A DNA stretch of 25,596 nucleotides, from positions 1-25,596 of the forward strand of contig NZ_CABKRX010000077.1 of the NCBI RefSeq assembly GCF_902374955.1. Direction: 5' to 3'. Origin of the DNA: Bacillus massilioanorexius (GTDB taxonomy: Bacteria > Bacillota > Bacilli > Bacillales > DSM-1321). The first letter of the stretch is position 1, and each line of letters opens with the position of its first letter. Shown piece after piece: positions 1 to 8,808 of the stretch. The notes beneath the pieces are model-generated. The model was given only the letters and a program-made list of their open reading frames with translations. It was not told the DNA's origin and ran no database searches. Position numbers and translations under genes: made by a program.

Positions 1-226
1 CAGTCACAGATTTTCTACCATGGATTCGCTTAATTACCTAGATAAAAAAGTTTAAATAAGAACCATTTTAACCTTTCTATTTAGCTAAGAATAAAGAAAT
101 GATTTCTTTTTTTAAACTAGTACTTCAACGATTTCCGTTGTAAACCGATTGATAAAGACGATCTCTTTTCTATGAATTTATTTGAAAAAATTGATTCTAT
201 CTAAAAAAATCTTCCTTCTTGAGTTT

Positions 227-1231
227 CTATATACACAAAATATTTTTCACTCTTATAGATTTCTTTATTAACCTTAAAATCATTCTGTAAAGTAAGGGAC
301 TTATATAAAACAATTTACATTTAATTCTAGTTTTATTTGTTAATTTTATATTTTTATTCCTTACTACACTTGCATATAAGCTGTTAAATTGTTTACGTAA
401 CAAAATATGTAGTTCATTATTCAAATCCTTCTTTGCATAATAATAATAAGTTATGAGCGTGTTTAAATAACTTTCAATAGCATTAAAATATAGATCCTTA
501 TAACCTTTTTCCAAAAAGAAATCCATTCTATCTTCCAACGCTTCAAAAACATCCAATCTTTTAATATTAAATTTTTTTCTCGTTATACTGCTATCTCTCT
601 GCATATAATTATAAAGAGGCAGGCTTGTATAAACTACCGATGTCACTTTTTCTAAAAGTCGATGAATTATAAATTCATCCTCATGTATTTTCCCAACTTT
701 AAATCGGATATTTTCAAATAAACCTTTTCGATATAGCTTATTCCACGCTACTATTGTTATTTCACCCAGCGAATTGTTCATATTCATCATCGATTCAATT
801 TTATTACAAACAATTATTGATTCCTTCATCTTATTAATATTATTTTCATTATTAAAATTCTTGTAACCCCGATTATAGTTACAGATTGAAATATCAGCAT
901 TATATTTTTTTATATTTCTGTGTAAAATTTCATACATTTGCTCATGAATACTATCATCCGAATCTACAAAAGCAATAAAATTGCCTTTAGCAAAATCTAT
1001 GCCACAATTTCTTGCCGCGGATAAACCTTGATTTTTTTGATGTATTACTCTAATTCTTTGGTCCAACTCAGCATATTCATCACAAATTTTCGAGGATTGA
1101 TCTATAGAACCATCATCCACCAAAATAACTTCTATATTCCCATATGTTTGATTAAGAATCGAATCTACACATCTTTTTAAATACTTTTCAACATTATATA
1201 TAGGCACTATAACAGAGATTAATTCATCCAC
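227..1231 (-). CDS. Family 2 glycosyltransferase (polysaccharide repeat-unit synthesis)
   Basis: This 334-aa protein is a GT-A fold inverting glycosyltransferase that would add one sugar from an NDP-sugar to the lipid-linked repeat unit on the cytoplasmic membrane face. Visible motifs are the N-terminal strand SVIVPIYN (residues 6-13), DDGS at 39-42, and the metal-binding DSDD at 90-93. The C-terminal half is divergent and basic and has no clear membrane helix. The start is GTG, preceded by AAGGATTG about 8 nt upstream; no nearby in-frame ATG competes. It is the last gene of the operon inside the window, 44 nt after the polymerase gene. Acceptor and donor cannot be read from sequence. The 226 bases after it contain no gene I can support, so either the operon ends here or the next gene starts beyond the edge. 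Confidence 0.9.
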   Translation of the reverse strand: MDELISVIVPIYNVEKYLKRCVDSILNQTYGNIEVILVDDGSIDQSSKICDEYAELDQRIRVIHQKNQGLSAARNCGIDFAKGNFIAFVDSDDSIHEQMYEILHRNIKKYNADISICNYNRGYKNFNNENNINKMKESIIVCNKIESMMNMNNSLGEITIVAWNKLYRKGLFENIRFKVGKIHEDEFIIHRLLEKVTSVVYTSLPLYNYMQRDSSITRKKFNIKRLDVFEALEDRMDFFLEKGYKDLYFNAIESYLNTLITYYYYAKKDLNNELHILLRKQFNSLYASVVRNKNIKLTNKTRIKCKLFYISPLLYRMILRLIKKSIRVKNILCI

Positions 1232-1275
1232 TTTGATTACAATCCTTTTTTATAAAATATTTTCGTAGTTAATAT

Positions 1276-2394
1276 TCACCAAAAAAATTCATATGGATAA
1301 ATACGATTCCATTCTGGTCTAAAAATTTGTATGGTTGTTGCATATAAGAAAAACATTAGCAAAACCACAGTTGTTGTAAATAAAAGTAAATTTTTATCTT
1401 TTATCCTAGCCACTATATTTGGTATATAGATAATTGAAAAAACATCAAAATAAACACCTACACGATCTAAAAGATTAAATTTCAATGAAATTATTGATAT
1501 AACAATGCTAGCTAACAAAAACATTGAAATCATTTCAAACTCTTTCTGATCAAAATTACAAGAATCCAATAGTTTATTAGTTTGACTATTACTCGCTAAC
1601 TCATTCTTTATCAAATACTTATTTAAAATGCGACCAAAATAAAATATCGAACACACGACCATTATATTCATTATCGTAGCTAACCGTATATTGCCGTTTA
1701 AATAAATACTGTCTAAATAATAGTTATAGGAAGGAAATACCACCAATACTGTATTTAAAATTGATTCTAAAAAAATGTAACCACTAATGGCAATAATTAA
1801 CGCTTTAAATACAGCTTTTATCTTAACTTTGAAGAAAGATAATGGATAAGCTACTAAAAAAACAATTGCGGTTTTATGAAATAATGATGCAACACATACA
1901 ATACCTATAAACGGTAATAATTTTCTTTTTTTTATGAAGTCAAAAGCATACAATAAAATAACTAAGGCAATACTTTGCCTGATTGTATTCATCATTTGGC
2001 CCCAATAACCTAACGAAAAAAAGAGAAATACACTTAACATTGGAATCATAGAGTATTTATAAATAAATTTATAGAATCCGATTCCAATAATGATGCTACT
2101 TACAATTAAGATAATCTGTGGATTATCTGATATTAAAAATAGCATTTTATTTAACAATACATAGCCAAATTCGTATCGCATTCCCAATAAACTTAAATCA
2201 TAGTATTGACATTCTGAAAATATTTTCAAATATTCTACCGTATCATTTCCAACACTAGATCCTCTTACTGCTGATAAAAAGCCTAAAAATCCTATCGTTA
2301 ATATTAAGTAAATACGTTTAGCATTTTTTAAATTTAAATGACAAATAAATACTAGAGCAATTATATATATAATTAAAGCAAAATATACATTCAC
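1276..2394 (-). CDS. EpsG-like polysaccharide polymerase (Wzy-type), polytopic membrane protein
   Basis: This is a roughly 372-aa, very hydrophobic protein with about ten predicted membrane helices. It has the EpsG-family signature near the N-terminus: a first helix, then a RG-S-VGNDT-Y segment (around residues 44-56) before the first large loop. Known members polymerise repeat units of exopolysaccharide in the Wzy pathway. A longer frame begins at GTG 2406, but the GGAGTGA Shine-Dalgarno overlaps that codon. The second GTG (2394) sits 8 nt behind it and is the more likely start. It lies directly after the GT4 gene, so the two are probably translated together. Function is inferred from family resemblance and context; O-antigen ligases look similar, but an operon of this type normally needs a polymerase. 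Confidence 0.8.
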   Translation of the reverse strand: MNVYFALIIYIIALVFICHLNLKNAKRIYLILTIGFLGFLSAVRGSSVGNDTVEYLKIFSECQYYDLSLLGMRYEFGYVLLNKMLFLISDNPQIILIVSSIIIGIGFYKFIYKYSMIPMLSVFLFFSLGYWGQMMNTIRQSIALVILLYAFDFIKKRKLLPFIGIVCVASLFHKTAIVFLVAYPLSFFKVKIKAVFKALIIAISGYIFLESILNTVLVVFPSYNYYLDSIYLNGNIRLATIMNIMVVCSIFYFGRILNKYLIKNELASNSQTNKLLDSCNFDQKEFEMISMFLLASIVISIISLKFNLLDRVGVYFDVFSIIYIPNIVARIKDKNLLLFTTTVVLLMFFLYATTIQIFRPEWNRIYPYEFFW

Positions 2395-2413
2395 AAATAT
2401 ATTCACTCCATAT

Positions 2414-3529
2414 TTAATAAGTTAAGTTCAAATATAAATCTTCCAATTGTCCAGTTTGAAGCTTTATATCATAACCAGCTTTATGTACATCCTTACTACA
2501 ATCATAACGTTTACTTTTTTTAAAATTCATTAAAGCAAATTCTGCCCATAAATCTGCCGTTTGTTTTAAATTAATAAAAGATACTTGATCCGTTACTTTC
2601 ACATCTATCGGGACTACATCAGATGCTATACAAGATAATCCCGTACTTTGTGCCTCAATTAAAACAATCCCCAAACCTTCAAACAATGAAGGCAATATAA
2701 ATGTATCCATTACCTGTAGCAGTTCCTCTACATTAGTTCTTTGCCCTAAAAATAATACGTGATCAGTAATTTTCAGCTTATTAACCTTGCTTTTTATCTT
2801 TTCAATTAGTGGACCATCACCAACTAACATAAGTACACTTTTTTTATTTTTATTATAAATTTCAAAAAATATATCAACTAAAAATTCATGATTTTTTTGT
2901 TCATTAAAGCGACCAATATGCCCTACAACGAATTTATCCTCAACATTAAATTCCTTACGCTTTTCTCTTCTTACTTCTTCTTTATATCGAAATTTTTCAC
3001 AATCAATTGCATTTTTAATAACCTTTACTTTTCCCGACTGAACGTATTTCTTTCCATATAGAAATTCACCTGCGGCTTTTGAACAAGCTAAATAAATATC
3101 TGTATTATATTTAAGTGGTAAACATAACATCCTATTTCGTATAGCGTTTAACTTAATATCAGAATATTTAGTGGTGTGGCTGTGTGCAATTATATGCTTA
3201 ATACCGTATTTACGCGCCATTGGGGCTATAATCATATTTAGATAAACTTCATGTAAATGCAATGCTTTATAGTTAGATGCGTATCGCTTAAAAAAATTTT
3301 TTATCTCACTATAAGAATTTTTATTAAGCCTTGGTTTCCGAATATAGTATATATTACCTCCTAATTCTTTTATCTCATTTGTGTAAGTCTTGCTTCTTTC
3401 GTCATCTAACCAGTAAAGAAAATCAAATTGAATCTTTTTTTTATCAATATTTCGATAATAATTCATTATTATATTCATTACTCCATTCCCACATTCTAGC
3501 CCCGATACAACATGTAGAATTCTAATCAT
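2414..3529 (-). CDS. Family 4 glycosyltransferase (EpsF-like)
   Basis: This 371-aa retaining glycosyltransferase has a GT-B fold. An N-terminal glycine-rich segment after ILHVVSG is followed by the acceptor domain with HSH near residue 117. The C-terminal domain shows GRFNEQKN (about 206-213), LVGDGP (about 235-240) and the EX7E motif EGLGIVLIE (284-292), where the two glutamates bind and activate the nucleotide sugar. It resembles EpsF-type enzymes of exopolysaccharide clusters. A longer frame starts with TTG at 3553, but that TTG precedes and overlaps the AGAGGAG ribosome site; the ATG at 3529 lies 12 nt after that site and begins with the family-typical MIRILHV. It sits between the ExoA-like enzyme and the polymerase; a 110-130 nt gap before it shows no clear signal. 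Confidence 0.88.
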   Translation of the reverse strand: MIRILHVVSGLECGNGVMNIIMNYYRNIDKKKIQFDFLYWLDDERSKTYTNEIKELGGNIYYIRKPRLNKNSYSEIKNFFKRYASNYKALHLHEVYLNMIIAPMARKYGIKHIIAHSHTTKYSDIKLNAIRNRMLCLPLKYNTDIYLACSKAAGEFLYGKKYVQSGKVKVIKNAIDCEKFRYKEEVRREKRKEFNVEDKFVVGHIGRFNEQKNHEFLVDIFFEIYNKNKKSVLMLVGDGPLIEKIKSKVNKLKITDHVLFLGQRTNVEELLQVMDTFILPSLFEGLGIVLIEAQSTGLSCIASDVVPIDVKVTDQVSFINLKQTADLWAEFALMNFKKSKRYDCSKDVHKAGYDIKLQTGQLEDLYLNLTY

Positions 3530-3663
3530 CGATAATAAAAGCTCCTCTTCCAATTATATAATTCAGAATGTTTTATAAATAACTCTCAAAGATGAATTAA
3601 CAATGTTTTTATCAAAAATTACACTAATCATAAGAATAAATAGTTGCTATCTATTTTGGAAAG

Positions 3664-4665
3664 TTATTCATCAAGCTTTTTCATCCAAAAAGGTAATTTT
3701 ATTATTCCAACTAGCGTTCCTAAGCCATAACTCAAATGCAATAAAAAATAGACAATAGGTAAAATATAATGAGTAAAACTACGATTGTCATTACGGACTG
3801 TTAATACAGTCATAAAAATAGCCATTAAACAATAAACAATCCACATCATCATTGCAGGTATTAAAGACCCACATATAGCAAAAAAAGTGGTCAATACAAT
3901 CCCTAAAATAAAAGCTAATGGTATAAAATGAAATAAGGATAGACAGCGTGGACATACACCTACTGTCAATCCTATCCAATAACCATTAGCACTTTTTTGT
4001 TTTATCATTTTGAATAAGTTACTTCTAACATATTGATACGAAATAATATCTGAATTAAAACAAAATCTATATCCCGCTTTTCTCATACGATAATGAATTT
4101 CATTATCTTCCGTTCTTCCTAAATTTTCATTAAAGTAACCTACTTTTTCGAAAACCTCACGTTTATAAGTAGCGTGAAACATTGATTTAACATATGTTTT
4201 TCCAGAGTTTCTTCGATAAGGAGCAAAACCACTACCAAACATAGAATTTTCTGCGAGTAATAAAGTGCTGTTCCATGGTGTTTCCTGAACTAAAATACAA
4301 GGTCTTGGCCCTCCAGATATACACTCTCCTTTTTTTATACAATCTACATTTTTTTGTACAAAATCAGCAGGGATTGACGCATGAGCATCTATTCTAGTAA
4401 TAAGATTACCTGTAGAAACTTTAATAGCAATATTCCATCCTGAAGCTTGGTTTCTTTTCGGATTATCTACTATAATGATATCTTTAAAATCATTATTATC
4501 CTCTTTAAAATTCTCCATTAAACCCCTAGTATGATCTGTTGACATACCATTTACAAATATGACTTCTATTAAACTATGCGGATAGGTTTGTGAACAAATA
4601 TCTTTAAACAATCTTGGCAGATAGTCCTGTTCATTATATGCCACAACGCAAAAAGATACGATCAT
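3664..4665 (-). CDS. ExoA-like family 2 glycosyltransferase with C-terminal membrane helices
   Basis: This 333-aa enzyme resembles succinoglycan ExoA-type glycosyltransferases. Visible are VAYNEQ near residues 8-13, FVNGMSTD (37-44), RIDAHA at 91-96 in place of a plain DXD, and RTEDNE at 184-189. Three hydrophobic segments (about 244-264, 269-289, 298-320) anchor it to the membrane. It would add a sugar to the undecaprenyl-linked intermediate soon after the priming transferase. A longer frame starts at 4728 and would overlap the upstream gene by 26 nt. The ATG at 4665 follows a strong GGAGGAGGGAG site and gives the family-typical MIVSFCVVAYNE start, leaving a 37-nt gap to the sugar transferase. 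The substrate is not determinable from sequence. Confidence 0.88.
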   Translation of the reverse strand: MIVSFCVVAYNEQDYLPRLFKDICSQTYPHSLIEVIFVNGMSTDHTRGLMENFKEDNNDFKDIIIVDNPKRNQASGWNIAIKVSTGNLITRIDAHASIPADFVQKNVDCIKKGECISGGPRPCILVQETPWNSTLLLAENSMFGSGFAPYRRNSGKTYVKSMFHATYKREVFEKVGYFNENLGRTEDNEIHYRMRKAGYRFCFNSDIISYQYVRSNLFKMIKQKSANGYWIGLTVGVCPRCLSLFHFIPLAFILGIVLTTFFAICGSLIPAMMMWIVYCLMAIFMTVLTVRNDNRSFTHYILPIVYFLLHLSYGLGTLVGIIKLPFWMKKLDE

Positions 4666-4702
4666 ATTCTCCCTCCTCCATTTAAAAGAGCTATCACTCA
4701 TT

Positions 4703-5407
4703 TTAATCTTGTTTAAATACCATAACAATCGTCTTAAAAATGATCTTCATCTCTCTTAATAATGAGAAGTTTAGTATACTTTTCAAATTATAGTCCATCT
4801 TATCGGGCAATATTTTTTCGATATACATCTGATCTAGATTATCATTTACCTCGAGTAGTTTTGCTTCATTCTTATACTGAATACTAGCTTCAGAAGTTAC
4901 ACCAGCAGGCAATAACAAAGTAGCCATCATTTCCTCAGTATACTGTTCAACGTACTTTACAACCTCTGGTCTAGTTCCTACAAAACTCATATCTCCTATT
5001 ATGATATTGAATAACTGAGGAATCTCATCTAGTCTACACTTTCTTAATACCTTCCCTACTTTTGTAATTCTCTTATCGCCCTTTATTGTAATTTGTGCCC
5101 CCTTATTTTCAGTATTAAAAAACATTGTTCGAAATTTATAAATACAAAATTTCTTACCATATTGTGTAACTCTTTCCTGACAAAATATAACCGATCCCTT
5201 TGAATCTATTTTTATTAAAATAGCAATTAATACAAATAGCGGAGAAAGAATGATTAAAGCAAAAATGCTCATTAAAATATCAAATAATCGCTTGAAAAGT
5301 AAACTATATCTTTTGTTATACAAAATATCATAGTACTTCCTGACACTATCATTTTGCATATTTTCCGGTAATTGATCCCAATCTATTAAAACTTTAGAAA
5401 TTATCAT
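4703..5407 (-). CDS. EpsL-type undecaprenyl-phosphate sugar phosphotransferase (priming enzyme)
   Basis: This 234-aa monotopic phosphoglycosyl transferase of the bacterial sugar transferase family would transfer a sugar-1-phosphate to undecaprenyl phosphate and so start the repeat unit. The single hydrophobic segment is at about 43-66, followed by the family hallmarks QERV (77-80), KFRTM (91-95), the catalytic Asp-Glu in RLDEIPQL (125-132; D127, E128) and GTRPE (144-148). This is the short PglC/EpsL form, without the long multi-helix N-terminus of WbaP. The ATG at 5407 has AAGGCAGG upstream. It sits directly behind the dehydratase and aminotransferase genes, which suggests, as an inference, that its substrate is a UDP-linked amino-dideoxy sugar such as a bacillosamine precursor. 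Confidence 0.92.
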   Translation of the reverse strand: MIISKVLIDWDQLPENMQNDSVRKYYDILYNKRYSLLFKRLFDILMSIFALIILSPLFVLIAILIKIDSKGSVIFCQERVTQYGKKFCIYKFRTMFFNTENKGAQITIKGDKRITKVGKVLRKCRLDEIPQLFNIIIGDMSFVGTRPEVVKYVEQYTEEMMATLLLPAGVTSEASIQYKNEAKLLEVNDNLDQMYIEKILPDKMDYNLKSILNFSLLREMKIIFKTIVMVFKQD

Positions 5408-5434
5408 AGAATGCCTGCCTTTCTGATAATTTTA

Positions 5435-6679
5435 CTAGATAATTTCTGTTAATACCTTTTTCATATGATAGATTACATACTCTACATCTCTATCCTTTAA
5501 AAATGTACCTAAAGGTAAAGTAATTTCGTTTTGATATTGCGCGAATGCGTTTGGGTAATTTACAATATCAAATCCTAATGCTTTATAAGCAGTAAACATA
5601 GGAAGTGGCTTATAATGAACATTCGTTGCAATACCAGCTTCCGCCATCTTTACAATTACTTCATTCCTTTGTCTTTCATTTATTTCAGATACTCTAATCA
5701 TATAAAGATGCCCTGAAGATTGACTACTCTCTTCAAAGTGCTTTAAACTATACAGCCCTAATGGTATCAAAGCATCATCATACATCTCAATAATTTCACG
5801 TCTGCGCCTTAACATAGCATCATATCTTTCTAGCTGTGCTAATCCAAGACTCGCTTGAATATCTGTCATATTACATTTATAACCTAGCTGTAGCACATCA
5901 TATTCCCATGATTCTGATCGCGATTTCGTTAAAGCATCTTTTGATTGACCATGAAGTGAATAGAGCATGTATTGATTATAAAGCCAATCATCATCCAGCC
6001 CTTCCCTTGATTTCCACACAGCAGCACCGCCTTCCACAGTGGTTAGATTTTTCACCGCATGGAATGAAAAACAAGTAAAGTCCGCTACAGTACCATTATT
6101 CTTTCCTTTATAAGATGCTCCAAAGCCATGGGCAGAATCAGCCAGTACAATAATACGATTAAATAACTTCTGGATTTCACTTGAAGGCGTAAAAAGATTT
6201 CTTTTCCTTTCTATAATTGTAAAAATCTTTTCATAATCGCACATCCTCCCCCCAATATCAACGGGCATGATCACTTTCGTTTTTTCTGTAATAGCATCAG
6301 CTAACTTATCATAATCTATTTCAAATGAATCAAGAGCTGTGTCCATCAATACAATCTTCGCTCCAACATGATGTATAACTGCGGCAGTGGCGGTATATGT
6401 ATAAGCGGTTGTAATAATTTCATCTCCTTCCCTAACCCCCAATATACGCAATGTTAGTTCCATCGCAGCTGTAGCTGAATTTAGGGTAACTGCACATGGA
6501 GCGCCAATTCGTTCAGCTATTTTTTTTTCAAATAGTTTAGTTCTCGGTCCAGTTGTAATCCAACCAGACTTCAAGGTTTGTACTACTTGATCGATTTCTT
6601 TATCAGATATATCAGGAGGGGAAAATGGAATACTTCTCTTTACTAATTCTGTATCATGACATTTCTCAAATCTAATCAT
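5435..6679 (-). CDS. DegT/DnrJ/EryC1/StrS-family PLP aminotransferase (EpsN/PglE-like)
   Basis: This 414-aa sugar aminotransferase would convert a UDP-4-keto-6-deoxy sugar to the 4-amino sugar, using glutamate and PLP. SGWITTGP (38-45) is the family's N-terminal signature. The PLP-contacting aspartate lies in LADSAHGFG (D181), and the Schiff-base lysine in SFHAVKNLTT (K210). The segment at about 158-177, just before the Asp motif, is longer than in the shortest EpsN-type enzymes and explains the 414-aa length. The ATG at 6679 has only a weak GAGAG-type ribosome site. It directly follows the dehydratase that would make its substrate, so the pair is probably one pathway. The exact stereochemistry of the product is not readable from sequence. 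Confidence 0.92.
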   Translation of the reverse strand: MIRFEKCHDTELVKRSIPFSPPDISDKEIDQVVQTLKSGWITTGPRTKLFEKKIAERIGAPCAVTLNSATAAMELTLRILGVREGDEIITTAYTYTATAAVIHHVGAKIVLMDTALDSFEIDYDKLADAITEKTKVIMPVDIGGRMCDYEKIFTIIERKRNLFTPSSEIQKLFNRIIVLADSAHGFGASYKGKNNGTVADFTCFSFHAVKNLTTVEGGAAVWKSREGLDDDWLYNQYMLYSLHGQSKDALTKSRSESWEYDVLQLGYKCNMTDIQASLGLAQLERYDAMLRRRREIIEMYDDALIPLGLYSLKHFEESSQSSGHLYMIRVSEINERQRNEVIVKMAEAGIATNVHYKPLPMFTAYKALGFDIVNYPNAFAQYQNEITLPLGTFLKDRDVEYVIYHMKKVLTEII

Positions 6680-6720
6680 TTTCTATACTCTCGCTATCTT
6701 TCTAAGCCTTTAACTTTATT

Positions 6721-8559
6721 TTATATCTCCATTAAAGAAGGATTAAAAGGCTTATTATTTATTTCCTTATCATTAGCCAAATGTAAAATATAATCTTTCA
6801 CTTCCTCCACCGACATATCACTAAAATGCTTTAAGAAGTAATCTAGTTCATCAGAATGATTCACATCAATATTCCCTATAAATACCTTAGGAAAAACTTG
6901 TTTACTGTTCGTTTCTTCCTTATTAAATAATTCCTCATATAATTTTTCCCCTGGTCGTATCCCCGTGAATTTTATACCTATTTCTTCTACAGAATGGCCC
7001 GAAAGTTCAATCATATTTTTCGCAAGATCTACAATCTTGACCGGTTCACCCATATCCAAAACAAATATTTCTCCACCTTTCGCAAGTGCACCCGCTTGAA
7101 TCACTAATCGAGAAGCTTCTGGTATAGTCATGAAATAGCGAATCATCTCAGGATGTGTTACTGTAACAGGTCCACCAGCTTGGATTTGTTTTTTAAATAA
7201 AGGGATTACACTTCCTCTACTACCTAATACATTTCCAAAACGCACAGCAACAAATTTTGTTCGACTCTTCACATTCAATCGTTGTATAATCATCTCTGCC
7301 GTTCGTTTGGTTGCTCCCATTATATTTGGTGGTTTTACTGCCTTATCAGAAGAAATCATTACAAAGGTTTCAACGTGATTTTCGTCTGCTGCTTCTGCTA
7401 CATTTTTAGTTCCAAACACATTATTTTTCACTGCTTCACACGGATTATATTCCATTAAAGGAACATGTTTATGTGCTGCTGCATGATATACTACATTTGG
7501 CTTATATTGCTCCATAACTTCGAAGATTCGTTTTCGATCTTGGATATCAGCAATTATCGGAATAAATTCAATAGAATCCTTATATTTTTCCCTTAATTCC
7601 ATGTTAATTAAATATATGCTATTTTCTCCATGACCTAATAACAGTAGTTTTTTAGGTTGAAACGTACTGATTTGTCTACATATCTCTGACCCTATAGATC
7701 CTCCTGCTCCTGTTACTAAAACGGTCTTATTTGAAACATAATCAGATATAGATTCAATATGTAACGAAACAGGTTCTCTCCCTAATAAATCTTGTACTTC
7801 AACATCTTTAAAGTTACTAATTGAAACTTTTCCTACCATGATATCTTCAAGCATTGGTAGTGTTTGTGTTTTTATTCCCGATTTGGCACATTCTTGATGG
7901 ATATGCGTTAATTGCTTTCGAGGAGCAGATGGAATAGCGATTACAATATGCTCAATCTTATATTTCTTAACAACATCTAGAATATCTTTTGAAGTTCCCA
8001 CAACAGGAATACCTAAAATATATAGCTTTTGTTTATAATAATCATCATCAATAAAGGCAACAGGTTTTAAATCCGTTTCTCCATTATTGTGTAACAATTG
8101 CCTCACTACCATCGTTCCTGCTACCCCTGCTCCAATAATTAAAGTTTTTCTAAAATTCTCTTTTTCTTTCCTATTAGAATCTTTATAAATTCTCCACGTA
8201 AAACGGGAACCACCAATAAATAAAATTAGAATCATCCATAATAACAATAGTAATCTTAAATTAAGATGATGATAGAGTATGATAGAAATACAACTAGTAA
8301 TAAAAACCGAGAACAGTGTAACTTTTATTATGGCTATCAATTCACTAATACTCGCATATTCCCATGCTTTAAAATAAATTTTTTGATAAAACGCACTCAA
8401 ATAATATGAAATTAACAGAACTACTGATAATAGTACTACTTTTGCTGTTCCTGTATCTTCAAGATGATTATCACTTAAAATAATCGCCATAATTAAACTT
8501 ATACATACAAAACAAGAATCAAATAATAATAAATACGATATTCTTTTATTAAATGACAT
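6721..8559 (-). CDS. EpsC/CapD-family membrane UDP-sugar 4,6-dehydratase (PglF/WbpM type)
   Basis: This 612-aa protein has four N-terminal membrane helices (roughly residues 8-28, 41-57, 75-95, 100-116), a first nucleotide-binding fold with GAGVAGT (143-149), and a second Rossmann domain with TGAGGSIG (283-290). Known homologues dehydrate UDP-GlcNAc to a 4-keto-6-deoxy sugar. The catalytic stretch at 403-418 reads SSDKAVKPPNIMGATK: lysine 418 is kept, but the usual tyrosine of the SDR Tyr-x3-Lys motif is methionine (M414), as is characteristic of PglF/WbpM/FlaA1-like dehydratases. GEKLYEE near the C-terminus is also typical. The ATG at 8559 has AGGAGGAAAC in front. With the aminotransferase and phosphoglycosyl transferase that follow, it forms a likely amino-sugar priming module. 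Confidence 0.93.
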   Translation of the reverse strand: MSFNKRISYLLLFDSCFVCISLIMAIILSDNHLEDTGTAKVVLLSVVLLISYYLSAFYQKIYFKAWEYASISELIAIIKVTLFSVFITSCISIILYHHLNLRLLLLLWMILILFIGGSRFTWRIYKDSNRKEKENFRKTLIIGAGVAGTMVVRQLLHNNGETDLKPVAFIDDDYYKQKLYILGIPVVGTSKDILDVVKKYKIEHIVIAIPSAPRKQLTHIHQECAKSGIKTQTLPMLEDIMVGKVSISNFKDVEVQDLLGREPVSLHIESISDYVSNKTVLVTGAGGSIGSEICRQISTFQPKKLLLLGHGENSIYLINMELREKYKDSIEFIPIIADIQDRKRIFEVMEQYKPNVVYHAAAHKHVPLMEYNPCEAVKNNVFGTKNVAEAADENHVETFVMISSDKAVKPPNIMGATKRTAEMIIQRLNVKSRTKFVAVRFGNVLGSRGSVIPLFKKQIQAGGPVTVTHPEMIRYFMTIPEASRLVIQAGALAKGGEIFVLDMGEPVKIVDLAKNMIELSGHSVEEIGIKFTGIRPGEKLYEELFNKEETNSKQVFPKVFIGNIDVNHSDELDYFLKHFSDMSVEEVKDYILHLANDKEINNKPFNPSLMEI

Positions 8560-8604
8560 GTTTCCTCCTCATTCCTATAAATTACTTTACACTGATTCAA
8601 CATT

Positions 8605-8808
8605 TCAATTACGTCACTTCCTCAAAAACCTCTTCAACTTCTAAAGTACGTTTTAAGTAAGATAATAATTCTTCTCTTAATTCCTCATTATGGAGAGCCA
8701 TATCAATTAAGTCGGTAAATATATGCATTTTCTCTTCAGCCATTAAGACATGCTCTAAATAAGTAATCAGCCCTTCTCTTAACTCCTCATTATGAAGAGC
8801 CATGTCAA
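8605..8808 (-). repeat. Two tandem in-frame copies (102-bp period) at the 3' end of galU
   Basis: The protein end contains IDMALHNEELREGLITYLEH (coding strand from 8808) and, 34 residues later, IDMALHNEELREELLSYLKR (from 8706). The DNA copies are offset by exactly 102 bp, for example cttctcttaa at 8773 and at 8671, so the frame is kept. The first half of each unit is nearly identical and the second half has diverged, which points to an old rather than a fresh duplication. Confidence 0.85.

Noticed and set aside
93..109. AAAGAAAT-G-ATTTCTTT palindrome with a following T-run at the left edge
   Set aside because: A one-base loop is impossible and the shortened stem is weak; the region is A/T-rich and such repeats are expected by chance.
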